Shown one piece after another: positions 1-7,064 of a stretch of 37,086 nucleotides of DNA (the first letter of the stretch is position 1; the number at the start of each line of letters is the position of its first letter). Under the pieces are notes generated by a model, which searched no databases, was not told where the DNA came from, and saw nothing but the letters and a program-made list of their open reading frames with translations. The translations under genes and the position numbers were made by a program. Where the stretch lies: NCBI RefSeq assembly GCF_000739735.1, contig NZ_BBJF01000021.1, positions 1 to 37,086 of the forward strand. Direction: 5' to 3'. This DNA comes from Paraburkholderia ginsengisoli NBRC 100965. GTDB lineage: Bacteria > Pseudomonadota > Gammaproteobacteria > Burkholderiales > Burkholderiaceae.

Positions 1-104
1 CCCGCCGTGCAGCCCGACGCCGAATGACGCCGAATGACGCTGAATGACGCGAGGAGCCGCGCGCGGGTGGTTTCTTCTTCGCGTTAGCGTGATGGTTTCG
101 AAAT

Positions 105-138
105 GCAAAAAGGGCACTCCGCGGAGTGCCCTTTTTGC
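105..138. terminator. Rho-independent terminator downstream of ftsY
   Basis: A perfect 16-bp inverted repeat (105-120 with 123-138) has a two-base centre. Its arms begin with five A and end with five T, so it can act in both directions. It lies 38 bases past the ftsY stop codon on the minus strand and probably also ends whatever gene comes in from the left on the plus strand. Confidence 0.9.
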
Positions 139-175
139 TGGCTTGCTGGCTCGTGTGCGAACGTCGCGCTGCCGT

Positions 176-1348
176 TCAACCGCCCAGCAACGCGTCCGAG
201 AACTCTTCCGCGCTGAACGGCTGCAAGTCTTCGACCTTTTCGCCGACGCCGATGAAGTACACCGGAATCGGACGCTGCCGCGCGATCGCCGCGAGAATGC
301 CGCCCTTCGCGGTGCCGTCCAGCTTGGTGACGATCAGGCCGGTGAGACCGAGCGCGTCGTCGAAGGCCTTCACTTGCGCGAGCGCGTTCTGGCCGGTATT
401 CGCGTCGATCACCAGCAGCACTTCGTGCGGCGCGCCGTCGTGCGCCTTGCCGATCACGCGCTTCACTTTGCGCAGCTCTTCCATCAGATGCAGCTGGGTT
501 GGCAGACGGCCGGCCGTGTCCGCCATCATCACGTCGATCTTGCGCGCGCGCGCGGCACCGACCGCGTCGAAGATTACCGCCGCTGGGTCGCCGCTTTCCT
601 GAGACACCACGGTCACGTTGTTGCGCTGACCCCAGATGGCCAACTGCTCGCGGGCGGCGGCGCGGAACGTGTCGCCCGCGGCCAGCAGCACCGATTGATT
701 GAAACTCTGCAGATGCTTGGCAAGCTTGCCGATGCTGGTGGTTTTGCCCGCGCCGTTGACGCCGGCGATCATCATCACGAGCGGCTGCGCGCGGCCGAGC
801 ATCAGCGATTTTTCGAGCGGCTTGAGCAGCTCGACCAGCAGCGTGCGCAGCGCGGCTTTGACCTGTTGCGGATCGGTGAGGCGCTCGCTGCGCACTTTCT
901 CGCGCAGCGATTCGAGCAGGAATTCGGTGGCCTCGACACCCGCGTCGGACATCAGCAGTGCGGTTTCGAGCTCTTCGTACAGATCTTCATCGATCTTCGT
1001 GCCGACGAAAATCCCGGTCAGGTTGGAACTGGTTTTCGACAGGCCGGTCTTCAGGCGCGTGAGCCACGAGCGCTTCGCGCCCGCGTCCTGCGCGGGCGGC
1101 GGGACGATTTCGACGGCTTCGAACGCGGCTTCTTCCGGCTCCGGCTCCGGCTCGGGCTCCGGCTCAATTGCGGCCGGGACGGCTGTCGGTGTGCCGACGC
1201 CGAGCGGCGCAGCGGGACGCGGAGCCGGCTGCGCGACGGGCGCCTCGGCAGCGATTTCGGGCATCGAGCCTTCGGGCGCCGTCTGCGACTCGTCTGCCGC
1301 GGTATCGGACTCTTTCGAACCCTTGAATCGTTTGAAAAAGCTGAACAT
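176..1348 (-). CDS. ftsY: Signal recognition particle receptor FtsY
   Basis: 390-residue SRP receptor GTPase. It docks SRP-ribosome complexes at the inner membrane and reciprocally activates Ffh, delivering nascent membrane proteins to SecYEG. The start MFSFFKRFKG has the usual basic/aromatic N-terminus. It is followed by an acidic A-domain with a run of Glu-Pro dipeptides (about residues 62-71), then the NG domain with the P-loop GVNGAGKTT, DTAGR and the TKLDGTAKGG guanine-specificity region. The reading frame stays open about 90 codons further upstream, but that extension looks unlike FtsY and is rejected. No strong Shine-Dalgarno sequence precedes the chosen ATG. The gene diverges from rsmD across 251 bases and ends at a strong hairpin. 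The acidic domain is coded by five near-identical CCGGCT-type hexamers (1135-1164). Confidence 0.96.
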   Translation of the reverse strand: MFSFFKRFKGSKESDTAADESQTAPEGSMPEIAAEAPVAQPAPRPAAPLGVGTPTAVPAAIEPEPEPEPEPEEAAFEAVEIVPPPAQDAGAKRSWLTRLKTGLSKTSSNLTGIFVGTKIDEDLYEELETALLMSDAGVEATEFLLESLREKVRSERLTDPQQVKAALRTLLVELLKPLEKSLMLGRAQPLVMMIAGVNGAGKTTSIGKLAKHLQSFNQSVLLAAGDTFRAAAREQLAIWGQRNNVTVVSQESGDPAAVIFDAVGAARARKIDVMMADTAGRLPTQLHLMEELRKVKRVIGKAHDGAPHEVLLVIDANTGQNALAQVKAFDDALGLTGLIVTKLDGTAKGGILAAIARQRPIPVYFIGVGEKVEDLQPFSAEEFSDALLGG

Positions 1349-1599
1349 GATCTGGCGTGGTGAGAGCGCGCGCCGATGCGCGCATCCGGTAAAGGACCGG
1401 CGGGAGCGGCAGGCAGCGTTGCAGGGGTAGACAGCGCGGGATGCAAGGCGCTGGAAGCCGCACATTTTATCAGGCGCGCCGCCGCCCGTCGTATCGGCCG
1501 TTCGGCCAGGCTGGACGCGGCGCGTCGCTGTGGTAACGTTGGCGCTCCAGCCCGCGCGTATCGACGTCCCGGGTGCATTAATCTCGTTATTGAAACTGC

Positions 1600-2214
1600 A
1601 TGCCTCGTTCCGCACCCTCACGCGCCCATGGCGCTTCGTCCAAAGGCGGCAAGCCGCACGCCATCCGAATTATCGGCGGCGACTGGAAGCGCACGCCGTT
1701 GCCCGTGCTCGATCTCGACGGCTTGCGCCCCACGCCCGACCGCGTGCGCGAAACGCTGTTCAACTGGCTCGGCCAGAACCTCGATGGACAGCGCTGCCTC
1801 GACCTGTTTGCCGGCAGCGGCGCGCTCGGCTTCGAGGCCGCGTCGCGCGGCGCGGCGCGGGTGTTGATGGTGGAGCGCAACGCGCGCGCCGCCGCCCAGT
1901 TGCGCGCGAATCAGGAACGGCTGGCGGCGCGCACGATCGAGATTGCCGAAGCGGACGGATTGCGGCTTGCCGCGAGTCTCGCGCCCGGCTCGTTCGACGT
2001 CGTGTTCCTCGATCCGCCGTTCGATGGCGACCTGCTCGGCAAGGCGCTCGCGCTGGCCGTGCCGCTCGTCGGCGCGGAAGGTTTTCTGTACGTGGAAGCA
2101 GGCGACGCGCTCGAACTCGACGGTAACGAGACGCTCGCCGGCTGGGAAATCGTGCGACAGGGGAAAGCGGGCGCGGTCCACTTTCATTTGCTGCAGCGCG
2201 AAAATAAGGAATAA
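1600..2214 (+). CDS. rsmD: 16S rRNA (guanine(966)-N2)-methyltransferase RsmD
   Basis: 204-residue SAM-dependent methyltransferase that modifies G966 of 16S rRNA in the assembled small subunit. The sequence shows the N-terminal RIIGG and RPTPDRVRETLFNWL blocks, the SAM-binding motif I (LDLFAGSGALGFEA) and the catalytic FLDPPF motif (DPPF is the N6/N2-type active site). The length is close to that of the family, with about 20 extra polar residues before RIIGG. The gene is first in a plus-strand cluster with coaD and a ferredoxin, an order common in betaproteobacteria, and is divergent from ftsY. Confidence 0.95.
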   Translation: MPRSAPSRAHGASSKGGKPHAIRIIGGDWKRTPLPVLDLDGLRPTPDRVRETLFNWLGQNLDGQRCLDLFAGSGALGFEAASRGAARVLMVERNARAAAQLRANQERLAARTIEIAEADGLRLAASLAPGSFDVVFLDPPFDGDLLGKALALAVPLVGAEGFLYVEAGDALELDGNETLAGWEIVRQGKAGAVHFHLLQRENKE

Positions 2215-2326
2215 TGCGCGTTCGAAAACAGGCGCCGGGCGGTTTGACGTCACGCGCGCGGTCGGTGCCAAATGCGTCGCGTGGACGCTTTGACGTGCCC
2301 CATTGTCTGAAGAGAGGAGAAGTCTC

Positions 2327-2842
2327 ATGGTAGTCGCCGTGTACCCGGGCACGTTCGACCCGCTGACGCGCGGTCACGAAGACCTCGTTCGGCGCGCGTC
2401 GAGCATTTTCGACACGCTGGTGGTGGGCGTTGCCGACAGCCGCAACAAGAAGCCGTTCTTTACGCTGGAAGAGCGCCTCGATATCGCTCACGAGGTGCTC
2501 GGGCACTACCCGAACGTCCAGGTGATGAGCTTCAAGGGGTTGCTCAAGGACTTCGTGCGCAGCAATAACGCGCGGGTGATCGTGCGTGGCCTGCGCGCCG
2601 TATCAGACTTCGAATACGAGTTTCAGATGGCGGGCATGAACCGCTATCTGCTGCCCGACGTCGAGACCATGTTCATGACGCCGTCCGACCAGTACCAGTT
2701 CATCTCGGGCACGATCGTGCGCGAGATCGCGCAACTGGGCGGCGACGTCAGCAAGTTCGTGTTTCCGTCGGTCGAAAAATGGCTGCAGGAAAAGGTCGCC
2801 GCGCTCGACCCGAACGACGGCGCTTCGGCGTCGCAGCCGTAA
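2327..2842 (+). CDS. coaD: Phosphopantetheine adenylyltransferase CoaD
   Basis: 171 residues. It transfers AMP from ATP to 4'-phosphopantetheine, giving dephospho-CoA (the penultimate step of CoA synthesis). The nucleotidyltransferase signature TRGH (residues 14-17, the T/HxGH motif) follows YPGTFDPLT. The C-terminal ISGTIVREIA block, which binds ATP phosphates, is present. The start is the ATG after a clear AGAGGAGA ribosome binding site. An in-frame TTG at 2303 would add eight residues but has no comparable site. The gene lies 112 bases after rsmD and is probably co-transcribed with it. Confidence 0.96.
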   Translation: MVVAVYPGTFDPLTRGHEDLVRRASSIFDTLVVGVADSRNKKPFFTLEERLDIAHEVLGHYPNVQVMSFKGLLKDFVRSNNARVIVRGLRAVSDFEYEFQMAGMNRYLLPDVETMFMTPSDQYQFISGTIVREIAQLGGDVSKFVFPSVEKWLQEKVAALDPNDGASASQP

Positions 2843-2905
2843 CCGGCGTAAACTGTCGGTTTGACGGATCAAAGTCGGCTTCAGCCGGCGTGAAGTGAGA
2901 GAAGT

Positions 2906-3163
2906 ATGGCCTTGATGATTACCGACGAGTGCATCAATTGCGATGTGTGCGAGCCCGAGTGCCCGAACGACGCGATTTCGATGGGCCCGGAAATCTACGT
3001 GATCGACCCGAAGAAATGCACCGAGTGTGTCGGCCATTTCGACGAGCCGCAGTGCATTCAGGTGTGCCCGGTCGAGTGCATTCCGCGCGACCCCGACCAC
3101 CTGGAAACGCCCGACGGCTTGATGGCGAAGTACCACGCGTTGCAGGCCGCGAAGGGCGCGTGA
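2906..3163 (+). CDS. YfhL-type 2[4Fe-4S] ferredoxin
   Basis: 85-residue bacterial ferredoxin with two cluster motifs. The first is CINCDVCEPECP (CxxCxxCxxxCP). The second, CTECVGHFDEPQCIQVCP, has the eight-residue spacer between its second and third cysteines that marks the Chromatium/YfhL subgroup. The C-terminal tail of about 25 residues is also typical. It would act as a low-potential one-electron carrier in the cytoplasm; its partner is not evident here, although proteins of this type are often tied to CoA or Fe-S functions. It is the last gene of the rsmD-coaD group, ending 23 bases before a strong terminator. Confidence 0.93.
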   Translation: MALMITDECINCDVCEPECPNDAISMGPEIYVIDPKKCTECVGHFDEPQCIQVCPVECIPRDPDHLETPDGLMAKYHALQAAKGA

Positions 3164-3180
3164 CATTTTGAGGTGTGAAT

Positions 3181-3217
3181 AAAAAGACGGCGAGGCTCTA
3201 ACCTCGCCGTTTTTTTT
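3181..3217. terminator. Bidirectional terminator between ferredoxin and hisC
   Basis: A 9-bp perfect stem (3187-3195 with 3202-3210) has a six-base loop, with an A-run before it and eight T after it (3210-3217). It lies between two convergent genes and can serve both. Confidence 0.93.
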
Positions 3218-3245
3218 GCCGCGGTGGTTTTCGTGCCACGCCGGG

Positions 3246-4325
3246 CTATCCGACGTAAGCGCTGAAGATGTCGCGCAGCGCGTCCAGCAGAATGTCGCAT
3301 TCGGCGTCGGTGCCGACCGAGATCCGCAGATGCTGGTCGATGCGCGGCGCTTTGAAGTGCCGCACGAAAATCTCCTTTTCCCTGAGCCGCAGTACGAGGG
3401 TGGCCGCGTCATAACCTTCATGGCGCGCGAACAGCAGATTGGCCGCCGACGGCACGACCTCGAAGCCGAGCGCCGTCAATCCCGCCGCCAGTCGTTCACG
3501 ACTGGCCACCACCTTCGCGCAGGTGTCGCGGAACCACGCGTCGTCTTCGTAGGCGGCGGTGGCGGCGGCTTGCGCGAGCCGGTCTAGCGGATAAGAGTTG
3601 AAACTGTCCTTCACGCGGTTCAGCGCGTCGATCAGCGCGGGATGGCCGAACGCGAAACCGACGCGCATGCCGGCCAGCGAGCGCGACTTCGACACCGTCT
3701 GCACGACCAGCAGATTCGGATAGCGGTCGATCAGCGCGATCGCCGATTCAGCACCGAAATCCACGTAGGCCTCGTCGATCACGACGATGGATTCAGTATT
3801 GCGCGCCACCAGACGCTCGATCTCCGCAAGCGGCAGAGGGCGGCCGGTCGGCGCGTTCGGATTCGGGAACAGCACGCCGCCGTTCGGCGCTGTGTAGTCG
3901 TCGACATGGATCGCGAAGCTGTCGTCGAGCGGAATGGTCCGATAGTCGACTTCGAAAAGCCGCGCGTAGGTCGGATAGAAGCTGTACGTGATGTCCGGGA
4001 ATAACAGCGGCTTGTCGTGCTTCAGCAGGGCCTGGAACGCGAGCGCCAGCACCTCGTCCGAGCCGTTGCCCGCGAACACCTGCTCGGCGCGGATGCCGTG
4101 GTGCGCAGCCACCGTTTCGCGCAGCTTGAGCGCGGTCGGATCGGGATAGCGCCGCAGCGACTCGCCGGCGTCGCCCAGTTCGCGGCGGATCGCCTCGACC
4201 ACGCGCGGCGACGGCGGATAAGGATTTTCGTTGGTGTTCAGCTTCACCGGATGTGCGAGCACGGGTTGCTCGCCCGGCACATACGGCGTCAGACGATGAA
4301 CGATGTCACTCCAATAGCGGCTCAA
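3246..4325 (-). CDS. hisC: Histidinol-phosphate aminotransferase
   Basis: 359-residue fold-type I PLP enzyme that converts imidazole-acetol phosphate and glutamate to histidinol phosphate. Visible motifs are LNTNENPYPPSP near the N-terminus, NPNAPTG (155-161), IDEAYVDF, and SKSRSLAGMRVGF with the Schiff-base lysine at K213. The frame starts at TTG. That choice is supported by a perfect AGGAGG (minus strand, 4336-4331) five bases upstream and by the lack of any nearby in-frame ATG. The gene lies just downstream of pth and away from any other histidine genes. In Burkholderiaceae a second hisC is usual in the his operon, so this copy may be the paralogue that also serves aromatic or other amino acids. 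That last point is inference. Confidence 0.9.
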   Translation of the reverse strand: MSRYWSDIVHRLTPYVPGEQPVLAHPVKLNTNENPYPPSPRVVEAIRRELGDAGESLRRYPDPTALKLRETVAAHHGIRAEQVFAGNGSDEVLALAFQALLKHDKPLLFPDITYSFYPTYARLFEVDYRTIPLDDSFAIHVDDYTAPNGGVLFPNPNAPTGRPLPLAEIERLVARNTESIVVIDEAYVDFGAESAIALIDRYPNLLVVQTVSKSRSLAGMRVGFAFGHPALIDALNRVKDSFNSYPLDRLAQAAATAAYEDDAWFRDTCAKVVASRERLAAGLTALGFEVVPSAANLLFARHEGYDAATLVLRLREKEIFVRHFKAPRIDQHLRISVGTDAECDILLDALRDIFSAYVG

Positions 4326-4392
4326 GCGATCCTCCTGTCCATGGCGATGTCAATTGCGATTCGGCGAGCGATCCGGCTGCTCAGGGCACTGC

Positions 4393-4995
4393 TCAGGGAT
4401 TGCGATGCAGCTGCATCATCGCGCGCTCCAACTCGCCCGCGATGATCTTCGGCATCACCGCGAGCGCCCTCTCAACCGATGCATCGATCACTTCCTGCTC
4501 TTCCCGCCGCGGCGGCTTCAGCACGTAGTTGGCGACATCCGGTTTGGCGCCGGCGCGCGCGCTTTCGGGAATCAGGTCGCGCGGATGGCCGATGCCGATC
4601 CGCAGCCGCCAGTATTGTTGCGACGACAGATGCGAGGTGATGTCCTTCAACCCGTTATGGCCGCCGCTGCCGCCGCCGAGCTTCAGCTTGACGCTGCCGG
4701 GTGGCATGTCGAGTTCGTCGTGCGCGACCAGAATCTCGTCGGGAAGAATCTTGAAGAACTGCGCAACCGCCACGACCGACTGGCCGGATCGGTTCATATA
4801 CGTTTGGGGTTCCAGCAGGTGCACTTCTTCGCCGTGCAGTCGCGCTTTCGCATAGAAGCCGTGGAAGCGCCGCTCGTCGCGCAGCGTCGTGCCTGCTTCG
4901 CGCGCCAGTTGATCGACCAGCCAGAAGCCGGCGTTGTGGCGCGTCGCGGTGTATTCGGCGCCCGGATTGCCGAGCCCGACGATCAGCTTGATCAT
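4393..4995 (-). CDS. pth: Peptidyl-tRNA hydrolase
   Basis: 200 residues. The enzyme cleaves the ester bond of peptidyl-tRNA released from stalled ribosomes, recycling tRNA. All the residues known to matter in the E. coli enzyme can be placed: N10, catalytic H20 (TRHNAGFW), N68 (TYMNRSG) and D93 (AHDELD). GGGSGGHNGLKDI follows. It lies 151 bases downstream of rplY, behind that gene's terminator, and 67 bases upstream of hisC. The rplY-pth neighbourhood is widespread in bacteria and links translation functions. A 10-base direct repeat (4377-4386 and 4389-4398) covers its stop codon. Confidence 0.96.
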   Translation of the reverse strand: MIKLIVGLGNPGAEYTATRHNAGFWLVDQLAREAGTTLRDERRFHGFYAKARLHGEEVHLLEPQTYMNRSGQSVVAVAQFFKILPDEILVAHDELDMPPGSVKLKLGGGSGGHNGLKDITSHLSSQQYWRLRIGIGHPRDLIPESARAGAKPDVANYVLKPPRREEQEVIDASVERALAVMPKIIAGELERAMMQLHRNP

Positions 4996-5051
4996 GATTG
5001 CGTAGGTCCATCTGGCCCGGGAGCCGAACTCAGCCGGGTAGAAAAAAACCG

Positions 5052-5084
5052 AAAAAAAACCCGCCGGGGCGAACCTCGGCGGGT
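5052..5084 (-). terminator. Terminator downstream of rplY
   Basis: An 11-bp GC-rich stem (5059-5069 with 5074-5084, one G-T pair) has a CGAA/TTCG tetraloop. On the minus strand it runs into eight U, one other base pair, then a second U-rich stretch. It lies 62 bases after the rplY stop. Confidence 0.9.
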
Positions 5085-5146
5085 CACATCGACCGTTTCA
5101 TTGAAAACGGATCGAGAGGATTGCTTGGCTAGAACCCGAAAGGTCC

Positions 5147-5767
5147 TTAAGCAGCCGGCGTTTCGCCTTCAGCAGCAGCGGCAGCGTCGCCTTCAGCGAT
5201 TGCGCCAGCCGGGATCGTTGCAGCTGCGACCACCGGGTTTTCTGCGTCGAGGTGAGCAACCAGCGCAACACCTGCCGGCAGTGCGATGTCTTTAGCGTGA
5301 ACCGATTGACCTGCTTCGATCTTCGCCAGGTCGACTTCGATGAATTCCGGCAGTGCCGACGGCAGGCACTCGACTTCCAGTTCATTGAGAACGTGCGAGA
5401 TCACCGCGCTCGACAGCTTCACTGCCGGGTTCGATTCCTGGTTCATGAAGTGCAGCGGCACCTTGGTGTGCAGCTTCTTCGATGCGTCGACACGTTGGAA
5501 GTCCACGTGCAGCACGAGCTGACGGAACGGGTGGTATTGCACGTCGCGCAGCAGAACCTGTTGCGACTTGCCTGCCACTTCCAGGTCGAGAATCGACGAA
5601 TGGAAAACTTCTTTCTTCAGCGCGTGCCACAGCGCGTTGTGGTCCAGTTCGACCAATTGCGTTTCAGCACCAGCGCCATATACGATGCCCGGGGTCTTGC
5701 CCGAGTTACGCAGGCGGCGGCTCGCACCCGTACCTTGCAAAGAACGCTCGAAAGCGACTACTTTCAT
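5147..5767 (-). CDS. rplY: 50S ribosomal protein L25 (long CTC form)
   Basis: 206 residues. Binds 5S rRNA in the central protuberance. The N-terminal L25 domain (MKVVAFERS, then GASRRLRNSGKTPGIVYG) is followed by the beta-rich CTC domain (about residues 100-185) found in the long form. It ends in an Ala/Glu-rich tail. The ATG has GGAG about seven bases upstream; a longer open frame to 5902 would cross the prs terminator and is rejected. The gene follows prs, and the region between them holds three hairpins, the last one just before the ribosome binding site. Expression may therefore depend on readthrough or a very short-leader promoter. Confidence 0.95.
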   Translation of the reverse strand: MKVVAFERSLQGTGASRRLRNSGKTPGIVYGAGAETQLVELDHNALWHALKKEVFHSSILDLEVAGKSQQVLLRDVQYHPFRQLVLHVDFQRVDASKKLHTKVPLHFMNQESNPAVKLSSAVISHVLNELEVECLPSALPEFIEVDLAKIEAGQSVHAKDIALPAGVALVAHLDAENPVVAAATIPAGAIAEGDAAAAAEGETPAA

Positions 5768-5783
5768 GTTGAATCTCCAATGC

Positions 5784-5803
5784 ACTGCCCGCGACCAGGC
5801 AGT
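5784..5803 (-). promoter_or_regulatory. Leader hairpin just upstream of the rplY ribosome binding site
   Basis: A 6-bp inverted repeat, ACTGCC (5784-5789) with GGCAGT (5798-5803), has an eight-base loop. It lies between the prs terminator and the GGAG of rplY, so an mRNA reading through the terminator would carry both hairpins next to the start. Its function is not shown; it may be autoregulatory or fortuitous. Confidence 0.35.
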
Positions 5804-5840
5804 AAAAACGGGGCCTCCAAGCCAATATGGCTGAGGCCCC
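5803..5840 (-). terminator. Strong terminator or attenuator between prs and rplY
   Basis: An 8-bp GC-rich stem (5810-5817 with 5833-5840) is extended by an inner AGCCA/TGGCT pairing with one bulge. On the minus strand it is followed by C and five U (5808-5804). It lies only about 40 bases upstream of the rplY ATG, which suggests it controls flow into rplY as well as ending prs. Confidence 0.85.
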
Positions 5841-5882
5841 AGAGCTGCGGCACGAACCTTCGTTCGCTCATGCCGATTGTGC

Positions 5883-5920
5883 AAAAGCGCAGCGTGCCGC
5901 ATAAAGCGATACGCTGCGCC
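5883..5920 (-). terminator. First hairpin after prs
   Basis: A perfect 9-bp repeat (5887-5895 with 5911-5919) has a 15-base loop. On the minus strand it ends in four U (5886-5883). It begins 12 bases past the prs stop and forms a tandem pair with the stronger hairpin downstream. Confidence 0.65.
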
Positions 5921-5931
5921 TTCGCAAATAC

Positions 5932-6891
5932 TTAACTTTCAGCAAACAGCGACATCACCGAATCGCCGCGGCGAATCCGCGAGAACGTTTCGGCGAGCAG
6001 GCCGGCGCTGGTCAACGAACGGATCTTTGCGCACGAGCGGGCTTCTTCGCCGAGCGGGATCGTGTCCGTGACAACGAGTTCGTCGAGCGCGGAAGCTGCG
6101 ATACGCTCGCCTGCACCGCCCGACAGAACCGGGTGGGTAGCGTAAGCGAACACTTGCTTCGCGCCGCGTTCCTTCAAAACCTGTGCTGCCTTGCAGAGCG
6201 TGCCGGCGGTGTCGACCATGTCGTCCATGATCACGCAGGTGCGGCCTTCGACTTCGCCGATGATGTTCATCACTTCGGCGACGTTCGCCTTCGGGCGACG
6301 CTTGTCGATGATCGCGAGATCGCAATTGAGCTGCTTCGCCAATGCACGGGCACGCACCACGCCGCCGACGTCCGGCGAAACGACCAGCAGGTTCTCGTAG
6401 TTCTGCTTGCGCAGATCGCCGAGCAGCACGGGCGTAGCATAGATATTGTCGACCGGGATGTCGAAGAAGCCTTGAATCTGGTCAGCGTGCAGATCCATCG
6501 TGATGATCCGCTCGACGCCGGCGATTTCCAGCATGTTCGCCACGATCTTCGCCGAAATGGCGACGCGCGCGGAACGCGGGCGACGATCTTGACGGGCATA
6601 ACCGAAGTAGGGGATGGCTGCGGTGATCCTGCCAGCGGATGCGCGCTTGAGCGCATCGACCATGATCATCAATTCCATCAGGTTGTCATTCGCCGGTGCG
6701 CACGTGGATTGCAGGACGAACACGTCCTTGCCACGCACGTTTTCCTGAATCTCGACCTGGATTTCACCGTCCGAGAAACGGCTAACCATTGCTTTGCCGA
6801 GGGGAATACCGAGGATTTTGACGACTTCCTGGGCAAGCGCGGGATTCGCGTTGCCAGTAAAAACCATCAGGCCGTCATGGCTGCTCATCAT
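5932..6891 (-). CDS. prs: Ribose-phosphate pyrophosphokinase
   Basis: 319 residues. Makes PRPP from ribose 5-phosphate and ATP, feeding purine, pyrimidine, histidine, tryptophan and NAD synthesis. The sequence contains the ATP-loop region YARQDRRPRSARVAISAK, the metal-binding stretch MDLHADQIQGFFDIPVDN, and the PRPP-binding loop DDMVDTAGT. Two adjacent ATG codons (6891 and 6888) are possible starts; an AGGTG site fits either. Upstream on the same strand are tRNA-Gln and ispE with no terminator visible between tRNA and prs. Downstream come two hairpins and rplY. Confidence 0.97.
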   Translation of the reverse strand: MMSSHDGLMVFTGNANPALAQEVVKILGIPLGKAMVSRFSDGEIQVEIQENVRGKDVFVLQSTCAPANDNLMELMIMVDALKRASAGRITAAIPYFGYARQDRRPRSARVAISAKIVANMLEIAGVERIITMDLHADQIQGFFDIPVDNIYATPVLLGDLRKQNYENLLVVSPDVGGVVRARALAKQLNCDLAIIDKRRPKANVAEVMNIIGEVEGRTCVIMDDMVDTAGTLCKAAQVLKERGAKQVFAYATHPVLSGGAGERIAASALDELVVTDTIPLGEEARSCAKIRSLTSAGLLAETFSRIRRGDSVMSLFAES

Positions 6892-6935
6892 GCACCTGCT
6901 TCAGGCTGGGGGCGAGGGGAAATGCGAGAAATTTT

Positions 6936-7012
6936 TGGCAGGGGAGAAAGGATTCGAACCTTTGCATGCCGGAATCAAAATCCGGTGCCTTAACCAGCTT
7001 GGCGACTCCCCT
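6936..7012 (-). tRNA. tRNA-Gln (anticodon TTG)
   Basis: 77 nt including an encoded CCA. The cloverleaf can be folded by eye: acceptor stem AGGGGAG with CTCCCCT and discriminator G, D-arm GCC/GGC, anticodon stem CCGGA/TCCGG with the seven-base loop TTTTGAT giving anticodon TTG, and T-arm AAAGG/CCTTT with loop TTCGAAT. It reads CAA (and by wobble CAG) codons. It lies 52 bases after ispE and 44 bases before prs, and may be processed from a common transcript. Confidence 0.95.
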
Positions 7013-7064
7013 ACACTAACTCTGAGCTCCGCCGAACGTGGAGTTTCGTTCGACGATGCAAAAC

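Noticed and set aside
44..1363. 439-codon plus-strand frame opposite ftsY
   Set aside because: Low-complexity Arg/Gly/Leu composition; it crosses the ftsY terminator. FtsY is certain on the other strand.
5768..5902. N-terminal extension of L25 by 45 codons
   Set aside because: It would translate through the prs terminator and does not resemble L25; the ATG with GGAG at 5767 fits the family.
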